Positions 1-9,752 of a stretch of DNA of 63,685 nucleotides are shown piece after piece (positions within the stretch are counted from its first letter, which is position 1; every line of letters begins with the position of its first letter). The notes beneath the pieces are model-generated. The model did not search any database, was not told the DNA's origin, and was given only the letters and a program-made list of their open reading frames with translations. Where the stretch lies: positions 1 to 63,685 of the forward strand of contig SMOI01000041.1 in the NCBI GenBank assembly GCA_008000375.1, written 5' to 3'. The translations under genes were made by a program, and so were the position numbers. This DNA comes from Poteriospumella lacustris (lineage: Eukaryota > Sar > Chrysophyceae > Chromulinales > Dinobryaceae).

Positions 1-1
1 C

Positions 2-978
2 GCCGCTGCAGCTGCGGCCGCTGCCGGAGCTGAGACAGCGACGGGCGACGCGGCGGCTGCCACCGCCGCTGCGGGTGACGCTGCCGCCACCGGCGACGGT
101 GACGCGTCGGCAGCGTCGGCGGCGGCGGCGGAGTCGGACGCGACGCGGTTCCAGCGTCGCGTGTTGGGCGTGTCGCTGCTCGAGCTGTGGATGGGCCACC
201 CCTCGTCGCCGTCCGCTGCGGCGGGGGCCAAGGCGACGCAGCGTAACGCCAACGCCAACGGTAACGGTGGCAGTGGCGAGGGGTTACCGTCGCGCGGCGT
301 CGTCGAGTTCGATTTCGTGTCGCTGAGCTCGCCGCTCGCGCTGTGCCACGACCGCATCGCCCACGGCGCCGAGGCGTATCTCCCCAGCGGCGGCGGCGGC
401 GATGGCGGGGGCGGCCGCCTGTCGGCGTCGGGCCTCGTCGTGTCGAACTTTCGGCTGTTTCGGCTGCTGCGCGCGCTGCAGCTGACGCCCGACGGCCGGC
501 GCCAACGGATCTTTCAGAAACTGACGTTGGCCGAGGACGACGGACGCCTCGGCGCGCGCGGCACCGGCCAGAAGCGCGTCGAGACGTTGCCGTACGCGGC
601 GAAGGAGATCGCCGAGTACTCGACCGGCTCTACGGCGGCCGCGGCCTCGCCCGCCGCCGCCGCCAAGCGACGGCGACTGCGACGGCGACGGGGGCAGCCG
701 CTTCGGCGGCGGCAGGCGGCGGCGGTGTCGGCGGCGGGGCGCAGCGACGCGGAGCTGCTGCGGCACGTTGCAGGCGGCCACCGCGCGCACGTCGCCGTCT
801 CACCGCCCGCCGCGACCGCCGCGCGACGCCGGGCCGCGCGGACGCGGCGCGGAGCGCGCGCGCGACACGTGACGCTGACGGCGCGGCGGCGCACGGCGGC
901 GGCGAAGAGTCACCGACGAAGCGACCGCCGCCGGCGCCGTCGCGCCGCAGCTCACCGCCGCCGTCGTCGCCGCCACGG

Positions 979-1030
<52 letters not shown>

Positions 1031-2854
1031 CGCAGGACCGCTGCGGCAGGCGGTGCTGACGCTGTCGCTGGCGCAGTACCAGCAACAGCTCGACGCGTCG
1101 ACGGGCGGCGGCCTCGGCGCGTTGCTCAGCAGCAACGGCACCGCGGAGGCGGCGGTGGCGAGCGCGTGCGGTGCGCGGCCGCAGCACCGCGGCGTGCGGC
1201 CGTACGCGCTCGAGGACGTCGACCTCGCGCGCTGCAGCAGGCCGCGGCGGCGCGTGACGACGCGCGCAGCGGTCGCAGCGGCGGCGGCGGCGGCGCGGGC
1301 GATGCGACGGCGGCGGCGAAGGCGAAACGGCGGCCGAGTCGCCGCGCGTCAACCGCCGGCGCCGCTGGCGCCGCATCGGCGGCGGCGGCGGCGGGTGACG
1401 AGCGCAGCGACGACAGCGACGACGAACGACGCCGCCGCCGCCGCGGCCACCGCGCGAACACCGCCGCCAACGCCGGCCGGCGGCGGCGCGAAACGCTCCG
1501 GCGCGGGCGCCGGCGCCGCCGCTGCGAAGCCGCCGCCGTCGCGGTCGTCGCGGCCGGCGAAGCGCCCGTCGTTCTCGAGTCGAACGCGGCGAACGGCAAC
1601 GCGGCGGCGGCGAGCAACCCGCTGCTGCTGCAGCGCACCAACTCGTCGCTGTTCCGCCTCCCCACGACGACGGCGACGGCGGCGGAGACAGCGACGCCGC
1701 AGTCGCCGTCGGCGGCGGCGTCGTCGGCGGTGGCCCTCGGCGGCGGCAACGCGATGGAGACGATGTACGGCCGCCACCTCGTCGCCTTCCGCCTCCACCC
1801 GCCCAACGCCGACGGCGCCTCCGCCGCCGCCACCGCCGCCGCTGCCAACGGCACCGCCAACGGCACCGCCAACGGCAGCGGCACCGGCGACGCGGCAGCG
1901 GACGCGGACGACGACGCGGCGGGGCTGTTCTTCTACTACGACCGCGCGACGATCGGCGCGCTGTACCTCGACGCGTTCGAGATCCTCTTCGCCGGCCGCT
2001 TCTTCACGTGCGCGCAGCTGGGGCTGCTCATGGAGAAGTTCCCCTGCGGCGACGCCCGCTGCGTCGTCGTGCACGGCAGCGGCGGTGGCGGTGGCAGCGG
2101 TGGCAGCGGCGGTGGCAGCGGCGGTGGCGGTGGCGAGGACGGTGACACGGCTGCCACTGGCGCTAGCGCTGGTGACGGTGGCGGCGGGTACCGTGACGGG
2201 TACTCGACGTACCGCGTGGAGCTCGTCGTGTCGCTGTTCTCGCGCGTGGTGGACAAGGTCAACGTCGAGTACATCACCCGCGAACTGTCCAACGCCGAGG
2301 TCGCCATGCTCTTCTACCGCATCGGCTACCTGCACCTGTGGAACCCGTTGAAAGCCGAGGGCAACGTGACGTTGAACCTGGCGCGCTACGAAGAGCGCCA
2401 GGTGTGCAAACTGCTGTTGGCGTTGAAGGCGATGGAAACCGGCGACACGTGGGTCGAGGCGGCGTATCGCCCCACACCCCACGACGACCCGTTGCCGCAG
2501 TGGACCGTGCCGATCGAATGGTTCTCCGAGGCGTCGTTGCCGATGCAGGGCGTCGTGAGCATTCAATACTTCTCGGGCAAGGGCATGGAGCTGCAGGGCT
2601 GCCGACCGCACGTTGAGTGTCGCATGCGCGCGATGGCGCTCGTGCTGAGCGACCCGTTCGAAGAGGACATCGTGCCGTACAGCGTGCCGTTGCATGCGCA
2701 GTCGTTTGCGACGTGGCTGCAGACGAGTTCGGGGTGTGCGTTGGCGTTTACGCGGGAGGAGCTGGTGCAGCAGTGGCAAGCGGCGCGGGAGCAAGAGGCG
2801 AAGGAGTGGGCGCAGCAGCAGAAGGCGGCCAACAAGAAGTCGCCGCGTAAATAG
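2..2854 (+). CDS. Hypothetical GC-rich protein, 5' end outside window, frame probably broken
   Basis: The frame is open from base 2 to a TAA at 2852-2854, so the gene starts upstream of the window. I do not recognise a family. The folded-looking parts are the N-terminal stretch from about base 140 to 620 (with VLGVSLLELWMGHP and VVSNFRLFRLLRALQL) and the C-terminal third from about 1735 to the end (with YGRHLVAFRLHPP, YITRELSNAEVAMLFYRIGY and PIEWFSEASLPMQG), which ends in a charged Gln/Lys/Glu tail. Between them are low-complexity Ala, Gly, Asn, Arg and Ser tracts, including an (AACGGC)n Gly-Asn run near 980-1030. In this frame the middle is implausibly arginine-rich, while protein-like text appears in the other two frames (SPTKRPPPAPSRRSS near 907-950, LTLSLAQYQQQLDAS near 1056-1100). 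I infer compensating indels or unrecognised introns. Stop codons are rare at this GC level, so the open frame alone proves little. Confidence 0.55.
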
Positions 2855-3269
2855 AGAACACGGCCTGCGGTCGGCGGTGGCGGTGGTCCGCGGTTAGCGG
2901 TCAGCGGTGGCGGTGGTCAGCGTGCCACCGTCGCCGCGGCCGTCGTCGCCGTTGTCGTCGTCGCTGTTCCTTGTAACCGTTTCAGTAATTTTCTTCTTTG
3001 TTTCTTCTCTTTTCTTCGTTTTCTTCGTCGTTCGTCATGCGTCACGAAGGTCACATGAGTCCGAACGGTAGTAGCACTAGTAGACGATGCCAGTTGGAAC
3101 GGAGGTGGAGCCTCCCGCACTGGGCACTTGGGTGGCAGCGGCGGTGCACTTTTCGCGGTACAGACAGCGAAGGTGCCTCGTGGGTGAGTTATTGACGCCC
3201 CACATTCCACGTCCCACGTCGTAGGACCACGGTACACCACACGCCTTGTACACACAGCGACGGCTTCCC

Positions 3270-3366
3270 TTCACCGACAACGACCGACAAGCCAACGACA
3301 AACGACAAACGACAAACAACAAACGGGACAGCGACAAACGACAAACCGTCGGACAAAAGACAAAGA
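3270..3366. repeat. Degenerate GACAAAC-type heptamer/octamer repeat
   Basis: Imperfect copies of (A)CGACAAA follow one another just upstream of the first A1 gene. Similar GCGACAAx runs lie upstream of the A1 genes at 43539 (about 43326-43410) and 48179 (about 48000-48035). The rest of 2855-3494 holds GGTGGC-type simple sequence near 2875-2920 and no gene that I can support. Confidence 0.6.
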
Positions 3367-3367
3367 C

Positions 3368-3418
3368 CACGGACGGATGACACTCCCTCCTCCACGGTGA
3401 CAGTGTACCTTGTCACAG
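3368..3418 (+). promoter_or_regulatory. A1 upstream block, copy 1
   Basis: A block built around ACGGACGG, CACTCC and GGTGACxGTG lies about 125 bases before the ATG. It recurs at a similar distance before the other A1 genes (43411, 46290, 48060) and about 190 bases before the A2 pseudogene at 13372. Conservation at fixed spacing upstream of paralogs suggests promoter or 5' leader function, although recent duplication could also explain it. Confidence 0.5.
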
Positions 3419-3494
3419 ATTCCAGCCCCATCCGAACCGCGAGCTGGCGAGACTGCGCCCTGTTGACGCGTCTGCCACAAATCATTTGACCGCC

Positions 3495-4337
3495 ATGAAT
3501 CACCGTGATCTCTTCCAGCTCATTGACCTGTGTCTTTACCACACTTCGGAGTTGTATTGTCGACGTGTGTTGCCGTATGGCGTGCGGCAACTGATCAAAG
3601 ACTTCCTCGTTCTTCCGCTGGACAATGTCAGCATTCGCTCGGCGGTGAAGTTATGGATAAACGACCGAGCTACTGCCATCGTTCACTATGGGCATATCTC
3701 GCTCTGGGATACGCATCGTGTGACCGACATGAGTGAGTTGTTTCTCGATCAATTGACGTTCAATGACGACGTCAGTCGATGGGATGTGTCGAAGGTGACA
3801 ACGATGCGCGAAATGTTTCGTAATGCTCGCAGCTTCAATCAGCCTGTTGGTTCCTGGGATACATCTAACGTCACAGATATGACAGGACTCTTTAATCTCG
3901 CAATGTGCTTCAACCAGCCGTTGGCTAGTTGGGACGTGTCGTCAGTGCAAATAATGGATGCGATGTTCGGTGGTACGTGCGCTTTTAACCAACCGCTGTC
4001 GACGTGGGATGTCTCTGTCGTGAAATCGATGTCGGCGATGTTCGCTGTGACGGGCAAATTTAACCAACCCCTCGATGACTGGGATGTCTCTCAAGTACAG
4101 AATTTGACTGTTATGTTCTCCTATGCCCAGGCGTTCAACCAGCCGTTGGACAGGTGGAACTTGGCTGCAAATCCTATTATATCATATATGTTTCATAGAA
4201 CAGCTTCATTCAACCAGCCACTGCTATCGTGGAACCGCGCCATCGTACGAAACCAGCGGCAGTTGTTTGAATACGCCGCCGCCTTTAACCAGCCGCAGAC
4301 CTTGGCGGTGTGGTGGTCGGATGACGATCCCCACTAA
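3495..4337 (+). CDS. DUF285 (BspA-like) repeat protein, subfamily A1
   Basis: This 280-residue protein begins MNHRDLFQLIDLC. The ATG at 3495 is chosen because the slightly longer frame opens with TTG at 3486, where A1 paralogs have ATG (MTTxxNHQ). The N-terminal module spans about residues 5-65 (DLC at 11-13, VLPYGVRQLIKDFL at 25-38, then SIRSAVKLW). It is followed by the conserved link GHISLWDTHRVTDMSELF and eight modules of about 25 residues from FNDDVSRW to FNQPQTLAVW. No signal peptide or membrane segment is visible, so I expect an intracellular protein. The extreme C-terminus (WWSDDDPH) departs from the paralogs' WRLAGYVE, which may reflect a small indel near the stop. The family match is strong from the repeat pattern; the molecular role is unknown. 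Confidence 0.88.
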   Translation: MNHRDLFQLIDLCLYHTSELYCRRVLPYGVRQLIKDFLVLPLDNVSIRSAVKLWINDRATAIVHYGHISLWDTHRVTDMSELFLDQLTFNDDVSRWDVSKVTTMREMFRNARSFNQPVGSWDTSNVTDMTGLFNLAMCFNQPLASWDVSSVQIMDAMFGGTCAFNQPLSTWDVSVVKSMSAMFAVTGKFNQPLDDWDVSQVQNLTVMFSYAQAFNQPLDRWNLAANPIISYMFHRTASFNQPLLSWNRAIVRNQRQLFEYAAAFNQPQTLAVWWSDDDPH

Positions 4338-6188
4338 TTCACCAGTAGCTATCATTCGGTTGTGAGTACCGTCTACAGCTGTAGCTATCATCCGTTGTGA
4401 TATAACTGTTCGTCCGCACGACCACTTAGGTCCCACACCTGCAGTACTTTCACTTCTATTGTTGGGGGGAGGGGGTTGTAGCCTCACCCCTTGAGCTGTC
4501 TATGCGACACTCTCCTCGATTTAACGTCACTGTAAATGACGTGCACAACACTTATAAAATATACCATCTTCGGCATTATGCGGTCAACGTGTACAGTTGT
4601 GGTGTTCGGCAACTCATCCGAACGACGCGGCAACTCATCGAAGCAAATGCCATCGTGCTCTGGTTACAGTGCATGTGGGATGATTGTGAGAACCTGCATT
4701 TGCCACCTGCAGCCATAGCGTTGTGAGTCTAATGCTTTGCGCCAGAGCCACTGGCGGTCTAATGAGGCTAGAAAAGGAAAAAGAAAAGGAAAAGGAAAAG
4801 GAAGGGTCAAGATATTCACCATGTTACTCGATCATCGCCACCGTAGGGCCTGTGTACCACGGAGACCTTTCACTGCGATGTCCTCTCAGACACCATATTC
4901 ATTGGCGCACAACACCAAGGCAGAACGATGACAAAACGACAAAAATCGCCTCTCTGGTCAATCCGTAGCTCGTTTGACCCAACCAAGGGTCACGTTCCCT
5001 ATACGTAGCTCGTTTGACCAAACCATGCGTGAATCGCAGAGAAAATCACTCGCAACTTTTATTCCAAACATGAACGGTCCGAAATATATTCGAATAAACT
5101 CCCTGCCGTGATGGTGGCCGGTATAGTTGCTATTGCAATCTCAACGTCGACCACTTGCAAACTGCGATTGTCTTCCGACAGTCTCACGCCTGATTAAAAC
5201 TCACAGCGACTTCAAAGGCCTGGATGACAGGAAGACAACCGAAGGGCGCACGTTGTTGGTGTGGTCGTTGCTAAAGCAACCTATGCTATACAGGCCACCA
5301 TCGCGGCAGGGTTGATTGGACGGTCTTGGTGACTGGACGACGCAGCATCCCTTTCCCTGACGCCTGATGGTGTAAGTTTTTCACGGTTAAAGAGTAGTTG
5401 GGGGATATCTTAATCGCTACCGCGCCAGGATCGGCAAGGTCAGGGCCAGGTTCGTGGTCGGGGCTTGCGGGGACATTTGAGCCGTTGTCGTTTGGTGCTG
5501 CCATAGGGGCGGAGCGTAGGTCGCTAGTGTAGCTAAATGAATTGCCCTTTTCCGGTTCGATTTACAGACGTCCATGCGACGAATAGTTGATCAACGGTTA
5601 CAATCAACTTCGTGTTACAATCATTGATACGTATACTACGCAGTCGCAGTATTTATTTTGGGTCGTCTCAGACAGGACGACGAACGTGAATCCAGAGATC
5701 GTCGTCTTCGACCTCAGCAAAGTCGATTTGGACCTGTCCACAAACAATGCCGCCAATGCACTCTCTCCGCCCTTTGCACCAATGCCACTCGCTGCCACTT
5801 CAGGTTCTATCGGTGGGTTTTAGGGGGCGAAAGCTCCGCACCCGACGAGTACCTGGCGACCCGACCACGTCACCAGTGCGGGGAGAGTGTCGTGTGGGTG
5901 GGTTGTGGTGACGGAGAGGCCGTTCCCCAGTGGTCCGTTCTCAATGGCAGTAAGCTGAACCATATCGCTTACCCGTTGTTCTATACATCACGTTACCCCA
6001 CCAGTTCGTGCGCACACTAAGACTTTAAACAGTTACATTTATATTACAATCCTTGACACACAAGTCCGTGTAGCTCGAGAGACATGACATGATCATTCAT
6101 TCTACAGCGAGATAGGACCGTACAGCATCACCAAGGAATGTATGCCAACCATGGAATCCCCATCCCATGGGAGAGACAAATACAGGCG
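4338..6188. other. Long intergenic region, no supported gene
   Basis: The spacer separates two 3' ends (A1 on plus, B on minus). It holds an A/G-rich (AAAAGG)n microsatellite at about 4771-4804 and a direct repeat of CGTAGCTCGTTTGACC at 4964-4979 and 5004-5019. Short open frames of 60-80 codons (for example 4502-4726, which starts with ATG, and 5587-5823, which starts with TTG) have no recognisable similarity. The first contains GVRQLI, so a decayed family N-terminus is possible but weak. Confidence 0.5.
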
Positions 6189-7337
6189 CTATGTCGTCAC
6201 CCGTAGGGACGGATGACAGCCCGCCAATTCGAACATTCCCAGTGTATAGGTGCCAGGCGACACCCTCCACGTGTCTAAGGTCTGGTTGAACGACCTGGCA
6301 CCGTAAAACATGTAGACCATATTGGTCACATTGCTTACGTCCCACGTGGTTAACGGCTGGTTGAACGATGTGGCTCTAACGAACATGTAAAACATGTCAG
6401 TGACGTGACTCACGTCCCACGTGTCCAATGGCTGGTTGAACGATGTAGCCTCATTGAACATGCACTGCATGTCAATTACCTGACGCACATCCCATGTGGC
6501 TAACGGTTGGTTAAACGATGTGGTTCCAAAGAACGTGAATTTCATGTCAGTGACGTGACTCACGTCCCACGTGTCTAGCGGCTGGTTGAACGATGTGGCT
6601 TTATTGAACATGCATTGCATGTCAAGGACCTGACTCACGTCCCACGTGGACAACGGCTGGTTGAAGGCTACCGCTCCACAGAAGATGGCAGTCAGAGACG
6701 TTACCCGGCTCACATTCCAGTTCGACAATGGCTGGTTAAACGCCATTGCATCCAAGAACATGCTTTTCATATTTTCGACCTTGCTCACATCCCACGTATC
6801 AAGCGGCTGATTGAAAGACGTCGCATTACAGAACATGGCTTGGACTGATACCACCTGACTCACGTTCCAAGTGCCCAACGGCTGGTTAAAGTGGGTCGCG
6901 AGGGAGAACATAGTCTTCATCAAAGTGACGTTGCGCACATCCCAACGGTCGATACGGTCATTAAACGTCGTGGACTGAAAGAGTCCGGACATATCTGTCA
7001 CCTTGATCACATTCCAGTAGTTGATATCCCCGTAGAGATCATACGCGGTCGCTCTGTCGCTGCACCACAACCGCACTGCCGCTCGTAGCGTCTCGTTGTC
7101 GAACGACACCCAGGCATAGTCCTTGATCATCTGTCGCACGCCGAACGGCAGCACGTGATCTCTACAACGGTCGATTACCACGCGGTACAGACACAAGTCT
7201 ACCACCAATGGGATGGGACGGTCGGCGGGACGGCCATGGCCCGAAGGTCGTGAAGGGACCATGGCCTGTGTATCGACGATCGCAGAAGCGCAGCACACCT
7301 CCCCTACTAGCGTACTCGTGACCTCGTTGGCTTGCAT
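6189..7337 (-). CDS. DUF285 repeat protein, subfamily B
   Basis: A 382-residue protein that reads leftwards from the ATG at 7335-7337. The tail MQANEVTSTLVGEVC and a Pro/Ser/Arg stretch (about residues 1-45) are shared by all B members and have no known domain. The conserved module follows (VVDLCLYRVV, VLPFGVRQMIKDYAW, then TLRAAVRLW), then ten repeats from FNDRIDRW to FNQTLDTW. The B-type ending WRVSPGTYTLGMFELAGC leads to a terminal SLRVTT. Repeats are in clean 25-residue register with no breaks. The gene is divergent from the A2 gene at 7872, as in other B-A2 pairs in this window. It is probably cytosolic, since no signal peptide is seen. Confidence 0.9.
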   Translation of the reverse strand: MQANEVTSTLVGEVCCASAIVDTQAMVPSRPSGHGRPADRPIPLVVDLCLYRVVIDRCRDHVLPFGVRQMIKDYAWVSFDNETLRAAVRLWCSDRATAYDLYGDINYWNVIKVTDMSGLFQSTTFNDRIDRWDVRNVTLMKTMFSLATHFNQPLGTWNVSQVVSVQAMFCNATSFNQPLDTWDVSKVENMKSMFLDAMAFNQPLSNWNVSRVTSLTAIFCGAVAFNQPLSTWDVSQVLDMQCMFNKATSFNQPLDTWDVSHVTDMKFTFFGTTSFNQPLATWDVRQVIDMQCMFNEATSFNQPLDTWDVSHVTDMFYMFVRATSFNQPLTTWDVSNVTNMVYMFYGARSFNQTLDTWRVSPGTYTLGMFELAGCHPSLRVTT

Positions 7338-7871
7338 GGTACAATGGTTGGTCAGTTTGTACAGCTACACAGCTACCGACACTCCCTCTCAGACCCTATT
7401 TAAGGTCGCTTAGGTGATTCGCCGACTTTTTAAACTCTTCTTCTCTGATACAAAACTCGAACTTTTTGCGTCTTTGCGAGAAGAGACTGGGTCTGGGTTC
7501 CCCTGAAAGCTACCTTTTCGAAGAATCGTGGACTCTTCAAAAGATCGACTTTGCATGTGCGAGAAAAATCTCGGGAAAACGGCCGTTTGAAAAGCTTAGC
7601 TGCAACCTTATTTAAGGTCTGAGAGGGAGTGACCGATGTGTTCGTTGTGGCCAAGCTGGCTTCGATCCGTCTCAGTCCGCTGCTGCTTGACACTGCCACA
7701 TGTCACCTGTCACATGTCACATGTCGCATGTTACATGTCGCAGGATAGTTGATGACAAAACCACGGTCCATGTCACATGTCCTCTGTCCGGATGATGACA
7801 TGTGACACCAAACGACTCGAGATGGCCAATGGGGAAATGAGAACGAGAACTGGCTACAGAACCCATTTACG
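7338..7871. promoter_or_regulatory. Bidirectional B/A2 intergenic promoter region
   Basis: The region lies between divergent starts. Three parts recur in the equivalent interval 26344-26659 and, inverted, near 28260-28500: a segment around CGATGTGTTCGTTGTGGCC (about 7635), a run of CATGTCAC/CCTGTCAC words (about 7697-7745), and an A2-proximal element ending in GGCTACAGAACCCATTT just before the ATG. The word CTCCCTCTCAGACC near 7380 reappears inverted near 7615-7630, bracketing about 230 bases. I infer shared control of the two genes. Confidence 0.5.
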
Positions 7872-8927
7872 ATGAGACTTCCCGACGCTATCCATCGTGT
7901 CTATTTGTACCTGTTGTTGGTTTACGATGCTATTCGTTTGTGGGTATTCCCGAATGGTTTGACTGCCACCGTCTGCTCGAGTGTGGGACTGCCACCCGTC
8001 GACCAATCTCATCGAAAACTGGCCCACCTGGTCGATTTGTGCCTCCTCCGCAAAACAGACGCACTGGGCCAACATGTGTTGCCGTATGGCATTCGTCAAC
8101 TGATCAAAGACTTCCTCTTCATCACATTGGACAATAACAGCATTCGAACGGCGGTAAAGCTGTGGCGTGAGAGGCGTGAGCAGGCCATTGATCGCTATGG
8201 ACACGTCTCTCTGTGGGATACACATCGTGTGACTGATATGAGCAGTCTGTTCTATGATCAACGATCGTTCAACGACGACATCAGTGGATGGGATGTGTCC
8301 AAAGTGACCACGATGAGTTACATGTTTCATACAGCATACACCTTCAATCAGCCTATAGGCACATGGAATACCTCCAATGTCACCGATATGAGGTGCTTAT
8401 TCTATTTTGCCGTCGCCTTCAACCAGCCATTAGAAGACTGGGACGTGTCGTCTGTCACGAGCATGGGGAGCACATTTTCCGACGCGATGACCTTCAATCA
8501 GCCTCTGTCGACGTGGAATGTCTCCTCAGTGACGAATATGCACTTGATGTTCGCCTGTACCAATGCATTTAACCAGCCGCTCAACGATTGGGATGTGTCT
8601 CGAGTAGCTACCACAAGCTTCATGTTCTACGGTGCAAGGGCGTTCAACCAGCCGCTCGATCGGTGGAGCCTCGCTGCCGCCTCTGACATCTCGGGTATGT
8701 TTTTAGTGACCACTGCGTTCAACCAGCCACTGGTGAAGTGGAACATCGCATCGATTCCTCAGAAGCAGGCGGTGTTCCAAGACGCCGTCGCCTTCCATCA
8801 ACCGGAGACGATGGCGGTGTGGCGGGCTGCGGGGTACAGCGACGAACAATTGGTGGCGGGCAGCGCTATTCGAAACAGTTTCCTTGAGATCATTGACGCA
8901 GTTCTAGATAGGTTACACCGTGGGTAG
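7872..8927 (+). CDS. DUF285 repeat protein, subfamily A2 with hydrophobic N-terminal extension
   Basis: A 351-residue protein. It differs from the short A2 proteins by about 50 extra N-terminal residues that contain a hydrophobic stretch (VYLYLLLVYDAIRLWVF). Similar but divergent extensions occur in the genes at 13372, 26660 and 29262, so a membrane anchor or signal is possible. The N-module is HLVDLCLLRKT, VLPYGIRQLIKDFL, SIRTAVKLW. Eight repeats run from FNDDISGW to the terminal FHQPETMAVWRAAGY. The C-terminus extends about 25 residues beyond the usual A2 stop (GYSD), apparently because the TGA found in paralogs is read as a sense codon here. The gene pairs divergently with the B gene to its left. 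Confidence 0.88.
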   Translation: MRLPDAIHRVYLYLLLVYDAIRLWVFPNGLTATVCSSVGLPPVDQSHRKLAHLVDLCLLRKTDALGQHVLPYGIRQLIKDFLFITLDNNSIRTAVKLWRERREQAIDRYGHVSLWDTHRVTDMSSLFYDQRSFNDDISGWDVSKVTTMSYMFHTAYTFNQPIGTWNTSNVTDMRCLFYFAVAFNQPLEDWDVSSVTSMGSTFSDAMTFNQPLSTWNVSSVTNMHLMFACTNAFNQPLNDWDVSRVATTSFMFYGARAFNQPLDRWSLAAASDISGMFLVTTAFNQPLVKWNIASIPQKQAVFQDAVAFHQPETMAVWRAAGYSDEQLVAGSAIRNSFLEIIDAVLDRLHRG

Positions 8928-9170
8928 AGAGGTCACACCGTAGCCCCTCACCGATGTACCTAGTGGTACCTAGCCCAGCCCTTTGGGGTCGGAATGGTAC
9001 CCCCGTCAGAGTGAGATTCTCTGTGCAAGCTAAACTAGTACCAAACGTTTGGTATGCGAGTATCCTGTACGGCTCCCATCGCAGTGTCTCACCGTGGACT
9101 GCGAGGGGGCCCAGCGTGTGTCCGTCCGTGTCGTCGTTCCACCCGCCGCTGCCTCATCGGGGGACGGTGA
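8928..9170 (+). repeat. A2 3'-flank block, copy 1
   Basis: A segment with CACCGTAGCCCCTCACCGAT, CCCCCGTCAGAGTGAGATTC and CACCCGCCGCTGCC is repeated with small indels at about 16585-16825, also just after an A2 gene. It appears to be flanking sequence carried along when A2 genes duplicated. The open frame 8954-9340 across it is not conserved and is not called a gene. Confidence 0.6.
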
Positions 9171-9529
9171 GACAGGGGACAGGTGGGGTACCTGTGTCGG
9201 TCACGGCCAGTCGTTGCCTCAGTCGCTGGGCGCTTCGGAGTCTCGCCAGGTCACTCATAGTCCAACGAAGTGTCGTTGTGCGACCAGCCACTGACCACGT
9301 GGGCGTTGCGTCCGGACGCGGACATGCATTGAATGGGTGAAGGCGTCGTATCGATGTGACAGGCGAAGCTCCATCGTCAGTGGGAAAGACTCTTACTGCA
9401 ACCGTATTTCAGCTCATAGGCAAGTGTGCAGTCAACTGTACATGTCAACGGTACTAAACGTGAAGAACGTATCACGTACGTGAATTCAATGGTTTGATGG
9501 CCATGGTATGGTCACTCTGAGAGGATGCT

Positions 9530-9752
9530 CGTCATAGTGTACGTAACAGACACATGCGGAACGATAAGAGAGAGGCTTGATACGGAGTGATAAGCGTTTC
9601 TCTTTCGTAGAGTATCGCCAGCAATTGCAGAGCATTGATGATTGTGAACGAAAGACCCCAAAGGGATTCAAAAACCGTCTGCAAACAAACAATAAAGACA
9701 AAGAGGTCAAAAGAGCTACCTTTGCATTCGTCACATTGAGACAGAGCTGCCG
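9530..9752 (+). promoter_or_regulatory. Subfamily C upstream block, copy 1
   Basis: About 220 bases before the ATG are conserved before all three C genes (also 19985-20214 and 33850-34068). Shared words include GATAAGAGAGAGGCTT, GATAAGCGTTTC, GACAAAGA and TCATTGAGACAG, the last about 20 bases before the start codon. Conservation runs right up to the ATG, so it probably covers promoter and leader. Confidence 0.5.

Noticed and set aside
5587-5823. 78-codon open frame MINGYNQLRVTI
   Set aside because: It starts with TTG, is short, and has no paralog or context support.
8954-9340. 128-codon plus-strand open frame after the A2 gene at 7872
   Set aside because: The same flank at 16585-16825 breaks the frame, and the peptide has no recognisable features.
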